Shown here: positions 34,480-43,252 of the stretch, in pieces | Layout: each line of letters begins with the position of its first letter | How positions within the stretch are numbered: the first letter of the stretch is position 1 | DNA from: Nocardioides zhouii | GTDB taxonomy: Bacteria; Actinomycetota; Actinomycetes; Propionibacteriales; Nocardioidaceae | Reading direction: 5' to 3' | Length of the DNA: 63,433 bases | Assembly (NCBI RefSeq): GCF_004137345.1 | Contig: NZ_SDWV01000026.1 | Span: 1 to 63,433, forward strand | Notes under the pieces: generated by a model | The model's database searches: none | What the model saw: only the letters and a program-made list of their open reading frames with translations | What the model was told of the DNA's origin: nothing | Made by a program: the position numbers and the translations under genes

Positions 34480-36120
34480 GTGACTTTCGTCATCACGCAA
34501 AGGTGCTGTGACGATGCAGCCTGCGTTCCTGTCTGCCCCGTGCAGTGCATACGGCCTCGTCCGGGGGACCCTGACTTCAGCAGCACAGAGCAGCTCTACA
34601 TCGACCCGCTGAGCTGTATTGATTGCGGAGCCTGTGCAACCGCGTGCCCGGTGGACGCCATCTTCCCAGAAAGTGACTTGCCGCCAGCGCTGACTGACTT
34701 CAGCGCCATCAATGCCGAGTACTTTGCGGCCCATCCCCTAATTGACGTGAGCCCGCTTCCCGTGGCTCGTCATCGTCTGCCGCCCGGTCTCCCGACGTTG
34801 AGAGTTGCCATCGTCGGGGCGGGCCCGGCGGCGCTGTATGCAGCGATCGAACTGAGCGAGCTGAATGGTGTCGAGGTCACTCTGTTCGAGCGCCTCCCCA
34901 CCCCATTCGGCCTGGTGCGCGCGGGAGTGGCCCCCGACCATGACGCGACCAAGAGCATCACTGAGCGGCTGGGCCGGGTTCTGGTCCGACCCAACGTTCA
35001 ATGCCTGTTCGATGTCGAAGTAGGACGCGACGTGTCAGCGGCCGAGCTACTGGAGCATCACCACGCAGTACTGTGGGCGACCGGCGCATCGGCGGATCGC
35101 AAGCTCAACATTCCCGGCGAGGATCTCGTCGGCTCAGTGTCCGCGCAGGAGTTCGTGTCCTGGTACAACGGCCACCCTGATAGTGCCGCCCGTGACTACA
35201 GTCTGAGCGGCAGACGCGCGATCGTCATTGGCAACGGCAACGTAGCCTTGGACGTTGCGCGCCTGCTTGTCCAGCCAGCGCTCGCATATGCGACAACGTC
35301 TGTGTCGGACAATGCGCTGAAGGCGATGGCGACGAGCACGATCGACGAGGTGATGGTCATCGGGCGGCGGGCCCAAGTGTTTGCCGCGTACGGCACGGCT
35401 GAGCTGGCGGCACTGACGCGTTTGCCCGAGGTGGACCTGCTCGCTGAGCCAAGCGAGGTCGGCGTCACCGACGACGAGCTTGAAGCAGCCGCGCTCTCCG
35501 GCCGCTCATGGGCTCTGGCGCGACGCCGCGCAATCATCGACGACGCGGCAAACCGCACGCCGACGCAGCCGAGACGGATCATCATGCGTTACCGGGCTTC
35601 ACCGACGGCTTTACTAGGTAACGAAGCAGTGACAGGTCTGGTGGTTGCTGGCCCCGACGGAACGTCCGAGCAGCTCGAGACGTCGCTCGTCATCCGTGCC
35701 GTAGGTTTTCGGGGGCGCCCCGTGCCAGGGATGCCCTTCGACATCGAAAGAGGAGTTCTGCCGAACAACGCTGGTCGCGTCGTGGATCCGCAAAACGGTC
35801 GCCCTGTTCGCGGGATCTACTGCGCCGGATGGATCAAGCGCGGTCCATCTGGGGTCATCGGCACAAACCGCGTCGATTCCGCGGAGACTGTGACTTCGTT
35901 GCTCGAAGACTTCGAGAGGGGAAATCTCAAGGCGCCCACTCACGATACTGGTGCGCTCGTGCGTTTGATACGGGAACGGCAGCCGAACGTGCTCGACGTT
36001 GCTGGGTGGCAGCGGATCGATGAGACCGAGTTGGCGGCTGGGCGCGGCCAAGGGCGCAGCCGAGTCAAGTTGCTGACGTGGGAAGACCTCAGAGCTGTGG
36101 GCCGTAGCGATGGAGACTGA
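34480..36120 (+). CDS. Ferredoxin-fused ferredoxin/NADP reductase (FprB type)
   Basis: About 546 residues from the GTG at 34480, which has GAGGGAG eight bases upstream. Residues 1-75 are a seven-Fe/two-cluster-type ferredoxin: CCDDAACVPVCPVQCI and CIDCGACATACPVDAIFP. The rest is an adrenodoxin-reductase-like flavoprotein with GAGPAALYAAIEL near 115, the NADP motif IGNGNVALDVARLL near 255 and the C-terminal GWIKRGPSGVIGTN. It carries electrons between NADPH and a redox partner. No cytochrome P450 or oxygenase is close; the old-yellow-enzyme-like and DAO-like flavoproteins of the island are possible partners, but this is a guess. Confidence 0.87.
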   Translation: MTFVITQRCCDDAACVPVCPVQCIRPRPGDPDFSSTEQLYIDPLSCIDCGACATACPVDAIFPESDLPPALTDFSAINAEYFAAHPLIDVSPLPVARHRLPPGLPTLRVAIVGAGPAALYAAIELSELNGVEVTLFERLPTPFGLVRAGVAPDHDATKSITERLGRVLVRPNVQCLFDVEVGRDVSAAELLEHHHAVLWATGASADRKLNIPGEDLVGSVSAQEFVSWYNGHPDSAARDYSLSGRRAIVIGNGNVALDVARLLVQPALAYATTSVSDNALKAMATSTIDEVMVIGRRAQVFAAYGTAELAALTRLPEVDLLAEPSEVGVTDDELEAAALSGRSWALARRRAIIDDAANRTPTQPRRIIMRYRASPTALLGNEAVTGLVVAGPDGTSEQLETSLVIRAVGFRGRPVPGMPFDIERGVLPNNAGRVVDPQNGRPVRGIYCAGWIKRGPSGVIGTNRVDSAETVTSLLEDFERGNLKAPTHDTGALVRLIRERQPNVLDVAGWQRIDETELAAGRGQGRSRVKLLTWEDLRAVGRSDGD

Positions 36121-36209
36121 TGCCGCGGGCGGGCGCAGTACTCACCAGCCGACGCAACACTAAGCAGCCGACGGCCGTGGAACGTCGAGGTGGCGAACGA
36201 CCGGACTCG

Positions 36210-37115
36210 TCAGGCGGATCGAGAGACCGATGAAGCCATCGCGACGAGCGGCGTTGCGATACCGACTCGGCGCTCTGCTAGCTCAACGACATTCTTCAGC
36301 AACATGGCTCTTGTCATAGGTCCTACTCCGCCCGTTGCGCGAGTCCAGCGTCCCGCGACACCTTCAACGTCCGGATGAACATCGCCAAGAATGCCCTCGA
36401 CCGTTCGCGTGATCCCTACGGAGAGCACGGTGGCGCCAGGCTTGATCCAATAGGGCTGCACGAGGTGGGCCACACCGGCGGCAGCAATTACGACATCCGC
36501 CACGCGGGTGTGCGCGGCCACGTCAACCGTTGCTTCGTTGACCATGGTGACGGTCGCGTGCTCGCTCGGACGTGTCAGCATCAACCCCAGTGGACGACCA
36601 ACCGTAGTACCGCACCCGATGACGCAGAACTGTGATCCCGTGATCGGCACGTCGTTGCCTCGAAGCAGTTCCAAGATCCCACGCGGCGTACAGGGAAGTG
36701 TCCCAGGCTGATTGAGAACTAATCGACCAAGGTTGACGGGATGAAGCCCATCAGCATCCTTTTCTGGATCGATCGCGTTCAGCACTATGTGCGTGTCGAT
36801 GTGCGAGGGAAGCGGAAGTTGGACGATGAACCCGGTGCACCGCGGGTCCTCATTCAGTTGTTTCACTGCGTCGAGCACAGAAGTCTGGGAAGCATCTGAC
36901 GGGAGGTCGATACGGATCGACTCCACGCCCACTTCGGCGCAGTCGCGGTGCTTGCCGCCCACATAGGAGCGCGAGCCGGGGTCGTCTCCGACGAGGATCG
37001 TTCCAAGACCCGGGCGTTGACCGAGCGCCTCAACGGCGGCAATCCGCGGCACAAGTGAGTCCTTAACGCCTCCGGCTGCAAGGTTACCGTCCAGGACGAG
37101 GGCCTTTCGGTCCAT
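36210..37115 (-). CDS. folD: Methylenetetrahydrofolate dehydrogenase/cyclohydrolase
   Basis: About 301 residues from the ATG at 37115. FolD motifs: SYVGGKHRDCAEVG with the catalytic Lys, GFIVQLPLPSHID, KDADGLHPVNLGRL, and the NADP site GCGTTVGRPLGLML, ending ATGGVGPMTRAML. It oxidises 5,10-methylene-THF to 10-formyl-THF. The divergent mabO and purU genes make and use these compounds, so this is a pathway-dedicated copy, as in the pAO1 purU-mabO-folD operon, although here folD is on the other strand. A 14-residue longer start at 37157 is possible. Confidence 0.92.
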   Translation of the reverse strand: MDRKALVLDGNLAAGGVKDSLVPRIAAVEALGQRPGLGTILVGDDPGSRSYVGGKHRDCAEVGVESIRIDLPSDASQTSVLDAVKQLNEDPRCTGFIVQLPLPSHIDTHIVLNAIDPEKDADGLHPVNLGRLVLNQPGTLPCTPRGILELLRGNDVPITGSQFCVIGCGTTVGRPLGLMLTRPSEHATVTMVNEATVDVAAHTRVADVVIAAAGVAHLVQPYWIKPGATVLSVGITRTVEGILGDVHPDVEGVAGRWTRATGGVGPMTRAMLLKNVVELAERRVGIATPLVAMASSVSRSA

Positions 37116-37190
37116 CAGGTCTGGGCCTTTCTGATACACCGTGCCAGTGGACAGCAATCAAGGATGAAGGCGCGCTGCGCCCTGTTCCCG

Positions 37191-37220
37191 CGTGCCGAGT
37201 TACCGGCGCGACCCGGCACG
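37191..37220. promoter_or_regulatory. Inverted repeat in the folD-mabO divergent promoter region
   Basis: CGTGCCG (37191-37197) and CGGCACG (37214-37220) are perfect 7-base arms around a 16-base spacer, in the 242-base gap between folD and mabO. In pAO1 the equivalent operon is controlled by the activator PmfR at an upstream palindrome, so an operator here would be expected; whether this is it is unknown. Confidence 0.4.
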
Positions 37221-37357
37221 AGCATGGTTCACCGTTCCTGATTCGACGCGTTTGCACCATTGTTCGATGGCACAGCCGTGGTGCCTCGTGTCGATGCACC
37301 GACGCATGGCGAGCGGCGTTTTGGTGCGGCACCGTGCGCGTAACGAAAGGTGGCTTC

Positions 37358-39808
37358 ATGGGAACCCAGCAACTGCCTGGCCGGGCGCAGGTCGTGATCG
37401 TGGGCGGGGGCATTATCGGGACCAGCACCGCCTATCACCTCGCTCGTCGGGGGTGGACCGACGTAGTCCTCCTCGAGCGCAACACATTGACATCAGGTAC
37501 GACCTGGCACGCAGCCGGTCTCGTGACCCAGGCGCGGGGTAGCTGGGGAACGCGTGAGGTCGTGCAGAGAAGCCTCGAAGTGTTTCGGACACTGGAGGAG
37601 GACACCGGATTCTCGACGGGCTTCGTCAAAACCGGAACCATCAACTTGGCGACGTCCGCCGACCGGCTTGAGGAAATGAAGCACCTCGCCAGTGTCGTGC
37701 GCGGCAACGGCATTGATGTCCAGCTGCTCGACACGGACCGCACTCTGGAGCTGCACCCTCTCCTGAACCCTGACGGGCTCCACGGCAGCCTGCACTTCCC
37801 CGAGGATGGGCGGGGCAGTGCCACGGACACGACCATCTCGTTGGCGCGAGGGGCTGCTCAGAGAGGTGTGCGGATTATCGAAGGAGCCGTCGTGACGGAC
37901 GTGCAGACAGCTGGTGGACGGGTCACCGGCGTTAGCACGACCATGGGCGACATCGAGGCCGAGTACGTCGTAAACGCGGGCGGTATGTGGGGGCGGGAAC
38001 TCGGTGCGATGGCGGGCGTAGAAGTTCCACTCCAAGCGCTGGCCCACTACTACGTCGTGACCGAGGCGATTCCGGACCTCCCGCGAAACCTGCCCACTGT
38101 TAAGAGTGGTGACGAGTACTCCTACGTCAAGGACGAGGCTGGCGCACTGATGGTCGGCTTCTTCGAGCCGGGCAGCTACCCCTGGGCATCGCGTGGGATC
38201 CCGGTGACGGATGGCTACATCCAGCTCCCCGAGGACTGGGATCACTTGGGACAGTTCTACGAGAAGATGATCGAACGTGTCCCGATCCTCGCCGATGCAG
38301 GCATCAGACTGCACTTCTGCGGACCCGAGAGCTTCACCCCTGATGGGCAGTACCACCTTGGCGAGGCTCCAAACTTGCGCAACTTCTTCGTTGCTGCGGG
38401 CTTCAACTCTGTCGGCTTCTTGTCTGGACCCGGCGCCGGCTCGGTCTTGGCGGACTGGATCGTCGACGGGCGCAGCCCGGTGGACCTTCCCGAGACTGAT
38501 CTGGGTCGCGTCCAGCGCCATGAGACGAATCGTCGCTTCTTAGAAAAGCGGGTCGTCGAGTCGTTGGATCTTGCATACGAGATTCATTGGCCGTTCCAGC
38601 AGCGCTCCTCCGCCCGACCGCTGCGGATGAGTCCGCTCTACGAGCCGACGTCACAGGCGGGCGCGGTGTTCGGCGAGCTCGCCGGGTGGGAGCGGGCGAA
38701 CTGGTACGCGCCGGCTGGCATCGAACGCCGCTATGAGTACTCATTCGACCGTCCCAACTGGTTCGACCACTCGGCGCGGGAACACCGTGCCGTCCGTGAG
38801 TCCGTTGGCATGATCGACACATCGTCCTTCGGAAAGCTCCTCGTCCAGGGTCGAGATGCGGTCCACGTTCTCAACCGCCTCTCGGTGAATAACGTTGACA
38901 CCTCGGTAGGTCGTATCACTTATACGCAGTGGCTCAACGAGCACGCCGGCATCGAGGCCGACGTCACGATTACGCGCATTGCTGACGACCAGTTTCTCGT
39001 GTTGTCGGGGCCTGCCACGATCAACCGCGATTGTGCGCACCTTCGGCGGCACATCCGCGGGGATGAGTACTGCACCGTCGCGGACATAAGTGGCAGTTTG
39101 GCCATGCTCGCGGTGATGGGACCGCTCGCACGCGACCTGCTCGCGCCGTTGACCGACGCCGATCTGTCCAACGAAAACTTTCCCTTCGGTGCGTCGCGTG
39201 AGATCGACCTCGGCCTGACTTACGTGCGTGCCACCCGAGTGACCTACGTCGGCGAACTGGGATGGGAACTCCTCATTCCGGCTGAGAGTGCCCGCCACAT
39301 CTGGGATGTGCTTCAAGATGCTGGACCACCGCACGGGCTGTCGCCCGTCGGATATCACGCCATGAACTCGTTGCGGCTCGAGAAGGCCTACCGCAGCTGG
39401 GGCCACGACATCTCCGCCGCTGACAACCCGACTGAGGCCGGCCTGTCGTTCACCGTGAAGTGGGACAAGCCGTCTGGGTTCGTTGGCCGAGAGGCCCTCT
39501 TGAAGGTAAAGAGCGAGGGCGTTGACCGACGTCTCGTGCAGTTCCTGCTGGAAGACACCAATGCCCTCCTCTTCCACGACGAGCCGATCTATCGAGAGGG
39601 CCACCTGGTCGGACGAGTGGCATCAGCCCAGTACGGACACGCCCTTGGCGGTGCTGTGGCGCTCGGCTGGGTCCAAGCTCCTGAGATCGTCCCCCGCGGT
39701 TGGTTCGAGGCGCAGCCGTACGAGATCGAAGTGGGTGGGCGACGAGTACCGGCCCGGGCGTCTCTCAGCCCTATGTACGACCCCAAGTCCGAAAGGCCCA
39801 AGAGCTGA
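37358..39808 (+). CDS. mabO: 4-methylaminobutanoate oxidase (demethylating), dimethylglycine-oxidase family
   Basis: An 816-residue protein (MabO of pAO1 is about 824). The N-terminal DAO-type FAD domain has VVIVGGGIIGTSTAYHLARRG, and SGTTWHAAGLV near residue 47-57, where the Trp-His pair carries the covalent flavin. After about residue 430 come the FAO-M and GcvT-type folate-binding domains (RPNWFDHSAREHRAVRESVG; the C-terminal barrel has EKAYRSWGHD). It demethylates 4-methylaminobutyrate to GABA and gives 5,10-methylene-THF. Dimethylglycine or sarcosine oxidases are the main alternatives; flanking folD and purU fit all of these, but the nicotine context favours MabO. The start at 37358 follows AAAGGTGG. 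Confidence 0.88.
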   Translation: MGTQQLPGRAQVVIVGGGIIGTSTAYHLARRGWTDVVLLERNTLTSGTTWHAAGLVTQARGSWGTREVVQRSLEVFRTLEEDTGFSTGFVKTGTINLATSADRLEEMKHLASVVRGNGIDVQLLDTDRTLELHPLLNPDGLHGSLHFPEDGRGSATDTTISLARGAAQRGVRIIEGAVVTDVQTAGGRVTGVSTTMGDIEAEYVVNAGGMWGRELGAMAGVEVPLQALAHYYVVTEAIPDLPRNLPTVKSGDEYSYVKDEAGALMVGFFEPGSYPWASRGIPVTDGYIQLPEDWDHLGQFYEKMIERVPILADAGIRLHFCGPESFTPDGQYHLGEAPNLRNFFVAAGFNSVGFLSGPGAGSVLADWIVDGRSPVDLPETDLGRVQRHETNRRFLEKRVVESLDLAYEIHWPFQQRSSARPLRMSPLYEPTSQAGAVFGELAGWERANWYAPAGIERRYEYSFDRPNWFDHSAREHRAVRESVGMIDTSSFGKLLVQGRDAVHVLNRLSVNNVDTSVGRITYTQWLNEHAGIEADVTITRIADDQFLVLSGPATINRDCAHLRRHIRGDEYCTVADISGSLAMLAVMGPLARDLLAPLTDADLSNENFPFGASREIDLGLTYVRATRVTYVGELGWELLIPAESARHIWDVLQDAGPPHGLSPVGYHAMNSLRLEKAYRSWGHDISAADNPTEAGLSFTVKWDKPSGFVGREALLKVKSEGVDRRLVQFLLEDTNALLFHDEPIYREGHLVGRVASAQYGHALGGAVALGWVQAPEIVPRGWFEAQPYEIEVGGRRVPARASLSPMYDPKSERPKS

Positions 39809-40665
39809 TGCACGATCTGATCCTGACCCTCGCCTGCAGCGACAGGCAGGGAATCGTAGCCATGGTGGGAGGCTTCCTGGCTGACCGGGGTTTCACCATC
39901 CGCGACAGCCAGCAGTTCGGTGATGAGGAGACCAACCTCTTTTTCATGAGGGTCCACGCGGCACTTCTCCCAGACCGGCCCATCGACTTTCATCAGGTCC
40001 GAGCTGAGTTCGGTGAGTCCGTTGGCGAGGTCCTTAAGGCAGATTGGGCGATCCATGATCCCCGTCACAAACATCGGGTGCTCGTCATGGTCTCGCGGCA
40101 GGGTCATTGCCTCAACGACCTGCTGCACCGCGTCCGGACTGGCTCGATGCAAGCCGACGTTGTTGCTGTGGTCTCCAACCACGACGACCTCCGAGAGCTG
40201 GTGGAGTGGCATGGCATTCCCTTTCACCACGTCCCGGTCACGCCCGAGACCAAGAACTGGGCGGAGACGGAGCTACGGAAGCTGGTGTCGTCCTATGACG
40301 CCGAGTCGGTCATCCTTGCCCGATACATGCAGATCCTCTCCAACGAGCTCTGTAAGGATCTTGCCGGCCGAGCCATCAACATCCATCACAGCTTGCTGCC
40401 TAGCTTCAAGGGTGCTCGCCCGTATTTTCAGGCGCACGCACGTGGGGTGAAGGTCATTGGCGCGACGGCCCACTACGTGACAGGTGACCTGGATGAGGGG
40501 CCAATCATCGAGCAGGACTTCATTCGCGTCGATCACTTGCACTCGGCAGCCGACCTGACCGCCGTCGGTCGAGACCTGGAAGCCCTCGCTCTGGCACGAG
40601 CTGTGATGGCGCACGCTGAGCACAAGGTCTTGATGAATGGCACGAGAACAGTGGTTTTCCGATGA
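39808..40665 (+). CDS. purU: Formyltetrahydrofolate deformylase
   Basis: A 285-residue protein with an N-terminal ACT domain (ILTLACSDRQGIVAMVGGFLADRG) and a C-terminal formyltransferase fold holding INIHHSLLPSFKGARPY and HYVTGDLDEGPIIEQD, with the catalytic Asn, His and Asp. It releases formate from 10-formyl-THF and recycles THF. Its ATG overlaps the mabO stop by one base (TGATG). Together with mabO and folD it disposes of the N-methyl carbon. Confidence 0.94.
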   Translation: MHDLILTLACSDRQGIVAMVGGFLADRGFTIRDSQQFGDEETNLFFMRVHAALLPDRPIDFHQVRAEFGESVGEVLKADWAIHDPRHKHRVLVMVSRQGHCLNDLLHRVRTGSMQADVVAVVSNHDDLRELVEWHGIPFHHVPVTPETKNWAETELRKLVSSYDAESVILARYMQILSNELCKDLAGRAINIHHSLLPSFKGARPYFQAHARGVKVIGATAHYVTGDLDEGPIIEQDFIRVDHLHSAADLTAVGRDLEALALARAVMAHAEHKVLMNGTRTVVFR

Positions 40666-40778
40666 GCTACAGGTGGACGATCCCGCCCGAGTGGGATCCC
40701 CCAAACGGTGAAACGGACTGGTACCCGGACGCCGTGAACGCTGCGGCGGGAGCACACATTGTCTTGGGTGAGAACTAG
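40662..40778 (+). CDS. Possible 38-residue protein coupled to purU
   Basis: An ATG inside the purU stop (ATGA) opens 38 codons: MSYRWTIPPEWDPPNG, then acidic and Ala-rich to a TAG. It has three Trp and five Pro, unlike random frames in this DNA, and no homologue is recognised by me. It would be translated by reinitiation after purU. It could be a real small protein or just a short open frame. Confidence 0.35.
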   Translation: MSYRWTIPPEWDPPNGETDWYPDAVNAAAGAHIVLGEN

Positions 40779-40803
40779 CAAGACGGTGAACTCCGCAGGT
40801 GGC

Positions 40804-42336
40804 TCATTCGGCCCTGAGAAGGCTCAAGGTACGCAGCGCCAGATAAAGCTCGGCCTGAACTCCGAAGTCTTGGAGGTCGGCCCCCGTGAGTTTCTCAATC
40901 TTTTTGATTCGGTACACGAGCGTCTGCTTGTGAATGTCCAGGCGCTTGGCACCTTCCTGCCATGATCGATTCGCCTCAAAGTAGACCTGCAACGACCGAA
41001 CCAGCTCCGCATCGTGCTCGTCGTCGTACTGAATCAAGGTGCCAAGAAGGCGTCGCACCACGAGCTCACCCTCTGCGACCGTGTTAGGCATGAAGTAGGA
41101 CCCGTGTGACCCGTAGACCGCCGAATCGGTTCCGGCCTGCCTAGCACTCTCTAGTGCCCATCGGGCTTCCCGGAACGCGTCCGCGAAGCGAGAAACGGCC
41201 GAGAACGGTTGGCTGACGCCCTGCGTTGCGCCGAGGTTCTCGAAGTCGAGCCCCTGCTCGTACTGCTCATGCAGAACGGCAACGAGATGAGTGTCGTCGA
41301 CGTAGGCATAAAGATGGGGCCACGAGACGAACGCCAAGGCATCCACGACGGGGCTGGACGAGGGATCGTGGCCCTCCGAAGCCGTTCTTGCTCGCCATGC
41401 CGTCACTCGCCACGGTCCTGCACCAAGCCCAAGCGCTGCCATCTGGGAAACGGCCGCCTCGGGAGCGATGGTCCCGTTCAACATGTCTCGAGCAAGTCCC
41501 GCGGCACGAGCCCTCACCCGCGACGCCCGCGCAGCCCGCCGCTCGACCTCGAATTCTGCGATAGTCGCTGCATGCTGGGCCAGGACGAGGTCTGGGGCTT
41601 CTCTGGTCTCAGCTGTCCGCAAAACAAGAGCAGCCGCATCGTTCGTGCCGATAGGCACCAGCAGAGCGGAGACTTGGCCGTCCTTGATGCGATTGAACGC
41701 AGACAACTTGCCGTCCTGCCGCGCGACACGATCCAGCACTTCCATGCGAAGTGTCTCTGGAATGTCGCTGCGGCTCGGTAGGAGTTGACGGCCTCGCTTG
41801 AGATCCAACACATTGAGGTCCGCACGCAGCTCAGCGGCGCACAGGTCGAGAAGGTCGTCTCCGGCACCCGCCATCTGCGTGCGGCGCAAAATGTTGTATA
41901 GCCGCAGCACCCGTGAGGCACGCGAGCTCCCCTGGCCTCCGTTGGCTTCTGCGACGAGGCGTGCGATCGTGACAAACGGGACGCTTCGAGCCGTGAGCAG
42001 GATGGGGAAGCCGAGGTCGTCTGCTGTCCTGAGGGCCTCACTCGTCAGAGGCGGTGCGACGAAACCCTCACCAAGGGCTAATCCCGCGATGTTGGCCTGC
42101 GCGAGCTCACGGACAAAGTCCGTCTGGCCATCAGGATCAGATGGAAAGCTGTACCCGTCGGTCATCAACAGGTCCCCACTGCCGAGCCAGTTCCAAGGAT
42201 CCTCGACCTCGCAGGTGTGTGCCCACGTCACCTGCCGGTTGCGCCCGCTTCCGCCGGCGACGAGCCGTGTGCGGACCAATGGGTCCTCGATCAGAGAATC
42301 GACGGTGAAGTGCACTTCAACATGGTCCCACGCCAT
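40804..42336 (-). CDS. PucR-family transcriptional regulator with PucR N-terminal domain (copy 3)
   Basis: A 510-residue classic PucR: the N-terminal PucR ligand domain (FTVDSLIEDPLVRTRLVAGGSGRNRQVTWAHTCEV region, about 10-130), a middle GGDEF-like region and the C-terminal helix-turn-helix SLQVYFEANRSWQEGAKRLD with IHKQTLVYRIKKIEKLTG near 450-490. It differs from the other two, which lack the N-terminal domain. It is convergent with the mabO-purU unit, so it may be the local counterpart of PmfR, which drives the equivalent operon in pAO1; family relation to PmfR was not checked. PucR proteins often sense purine or amino-compound degradation intermediates. Confidence 0.88.
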   Translation of the reverse strand: MAWDHVEVHFTVDSLIEDPLVRTRLVAGGSGRNRQVTWAHTCEVEDPWNWLGSGDLLMTDGYSFPSDPDGQTDFVRELAQANIAGLALGEGFVAPPLTSEALRTADDLGFPILLTARSVPFVTIARLVAEANGGQGSSRASRVLRLYNILRRTQMAGAGDDLLDLCAAELRADLNVLDLKRGRQLLPSRSDIPETLRMEVLDRVARQDGKLSAFNRIKDGQVSALLVPIGTNDAAALVLRTAETREAPDLVLAQHAATIAEFEVERRAARASRVRARAAGLARDMLNGTIAPEAAVSQMAALGLGAGPWRVTAWRARTASEGHDPSSSPVVDALAFVSWPHLYAYVDDTHLVAVLHEQYEQGLDFENLGATQGVSQPFSAVSRFADAFREARWALESARQAGTDSAVYGSHGSYFMPNTVAEGELVVRRLLGTLIQYDDEHDAELVRSLQVYFEANRSWQEGAKRLDIHKQTLVYRIKKIEKLTGADLQDFGVQAELYLALRTLSLLRAE

Positions 42337-42427
42337 GTGGGTGTCGGGGCTGCGTCCATTCTGGAAGCCCCGAGCAGGGAGCTACGCAATTAGGTAAACG
42401 CCTAGGTCGGGCAGCGTGGATGATCTG

Positions 42428-43252
42428 TCAAGCTTTCGGTACTGTCTTGTTGGGCGACCGCCCGACGCCCGGCTGGCCCGCGAAGGCTTGAGCGATGGTC
42501 ATCCACCGCTGGGCGTTCTGACCTCTCACCACTAGAGCGGTGTCGGCGATGTGGCAGCGCTGCGTGACGACGAGGCAGAACTCTTTCGCGTCCCCGACCA
42601 CGGACTCATCTGCATCCTCGGGTCCCCAGGACCACGAAGAGAAGCCGTCAGGAGCCGACAGTTCAACGCGGATGTTGGCATCAGGAACAGACAACCCGCG
42701 CGTCCTGAAGCTGTTGGCGAAGGCAAGCACCCCGATGCGCGCCACGTGTGCGAGCCGCGCGGTTGGCTCGCGAGTGACGCCAAACGTGTCGGCGACGTCC
42801 TGGCCGTGCGCCCAGGTCTCCACAATCCTTGCCGTGAGCTTGGATGCCAGGCTCATCGGCGGTCCGAACCAAGGCACTCGCGTCGACGGTTCCGCGACGG
42901 TCGCGGCGTCGCGGAGCTCTCGATTCTCCGAGCGCCACCAAGCAGTGGTCGCTTCTCCGTCACGCCACTGATTGCCTCGACCGATGCCGTCAATGTAGGC
43001 CTGCAGGTCCGTGAGGCCGTCACGGAGCGAGGCGAACTCGACAGGGCTCTGAATACTGAGCCGGGTCAGGTGATCGAAGTGAGCGAGGTGCGACACCTGG
43101 TCGTGAACGTTCCACCCCACCGCGGGAGTGGGTGTCTGCCAGTCGGCCCGTGCCAGTCCGTCGAGAATGGGCAAAACCGAGGCCACCTCGTCACGCAGGT
43201 CGATCACCAGGGAGGGGACGACGCCTGTTGCAGCTGGAGAGGTCACGATCAC
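42428..43252 (-). CDS. TIGR03084-type metal-binding protein (maleylpyruvate-isomerase/DinB-like fold)
   Basis: A 274-residue protein. The N-terminal four-helix domain has GWNVHDQVSHLAHFDHLTRLS (near 45-65), with the His residues that bind a divalent metal, and WFGPPMSLASKLTARIVETWAHGQDVAD near 125-155 supplies the remaining conserved His. This is the TIGR03084 group, found near acyl-CoA genes in actinobacteria; its reaction is unknown. It overlaps the acyl-CoA synthetase gene by four bases and is transcribed with it. Confidence 0.78.
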   Translation of the reverse strand: MIVTSPAATGVVPSLVIDLRDEVASVLPILDGLARADWQTPTPAVGWNVHDQVSHLAHFDHLTRLSIQSPVEFASLRDGLTDLQAYIDGIGRGNQWRDGEATTAWWRSENRELRDAATVAEPSTRVPWFGPPMSLASKLTARIVETWAHGQDVADTFGVTREPTARLAHVARIGVLAFANSFRTRGLSVPDANIRVELSAPDGFSSWSWGPEDADESVVGDAKEFCLVVTQRCHIADTALVVRGQNAQRWMTIAQAFAGQPGVGRSPNKTVPKA

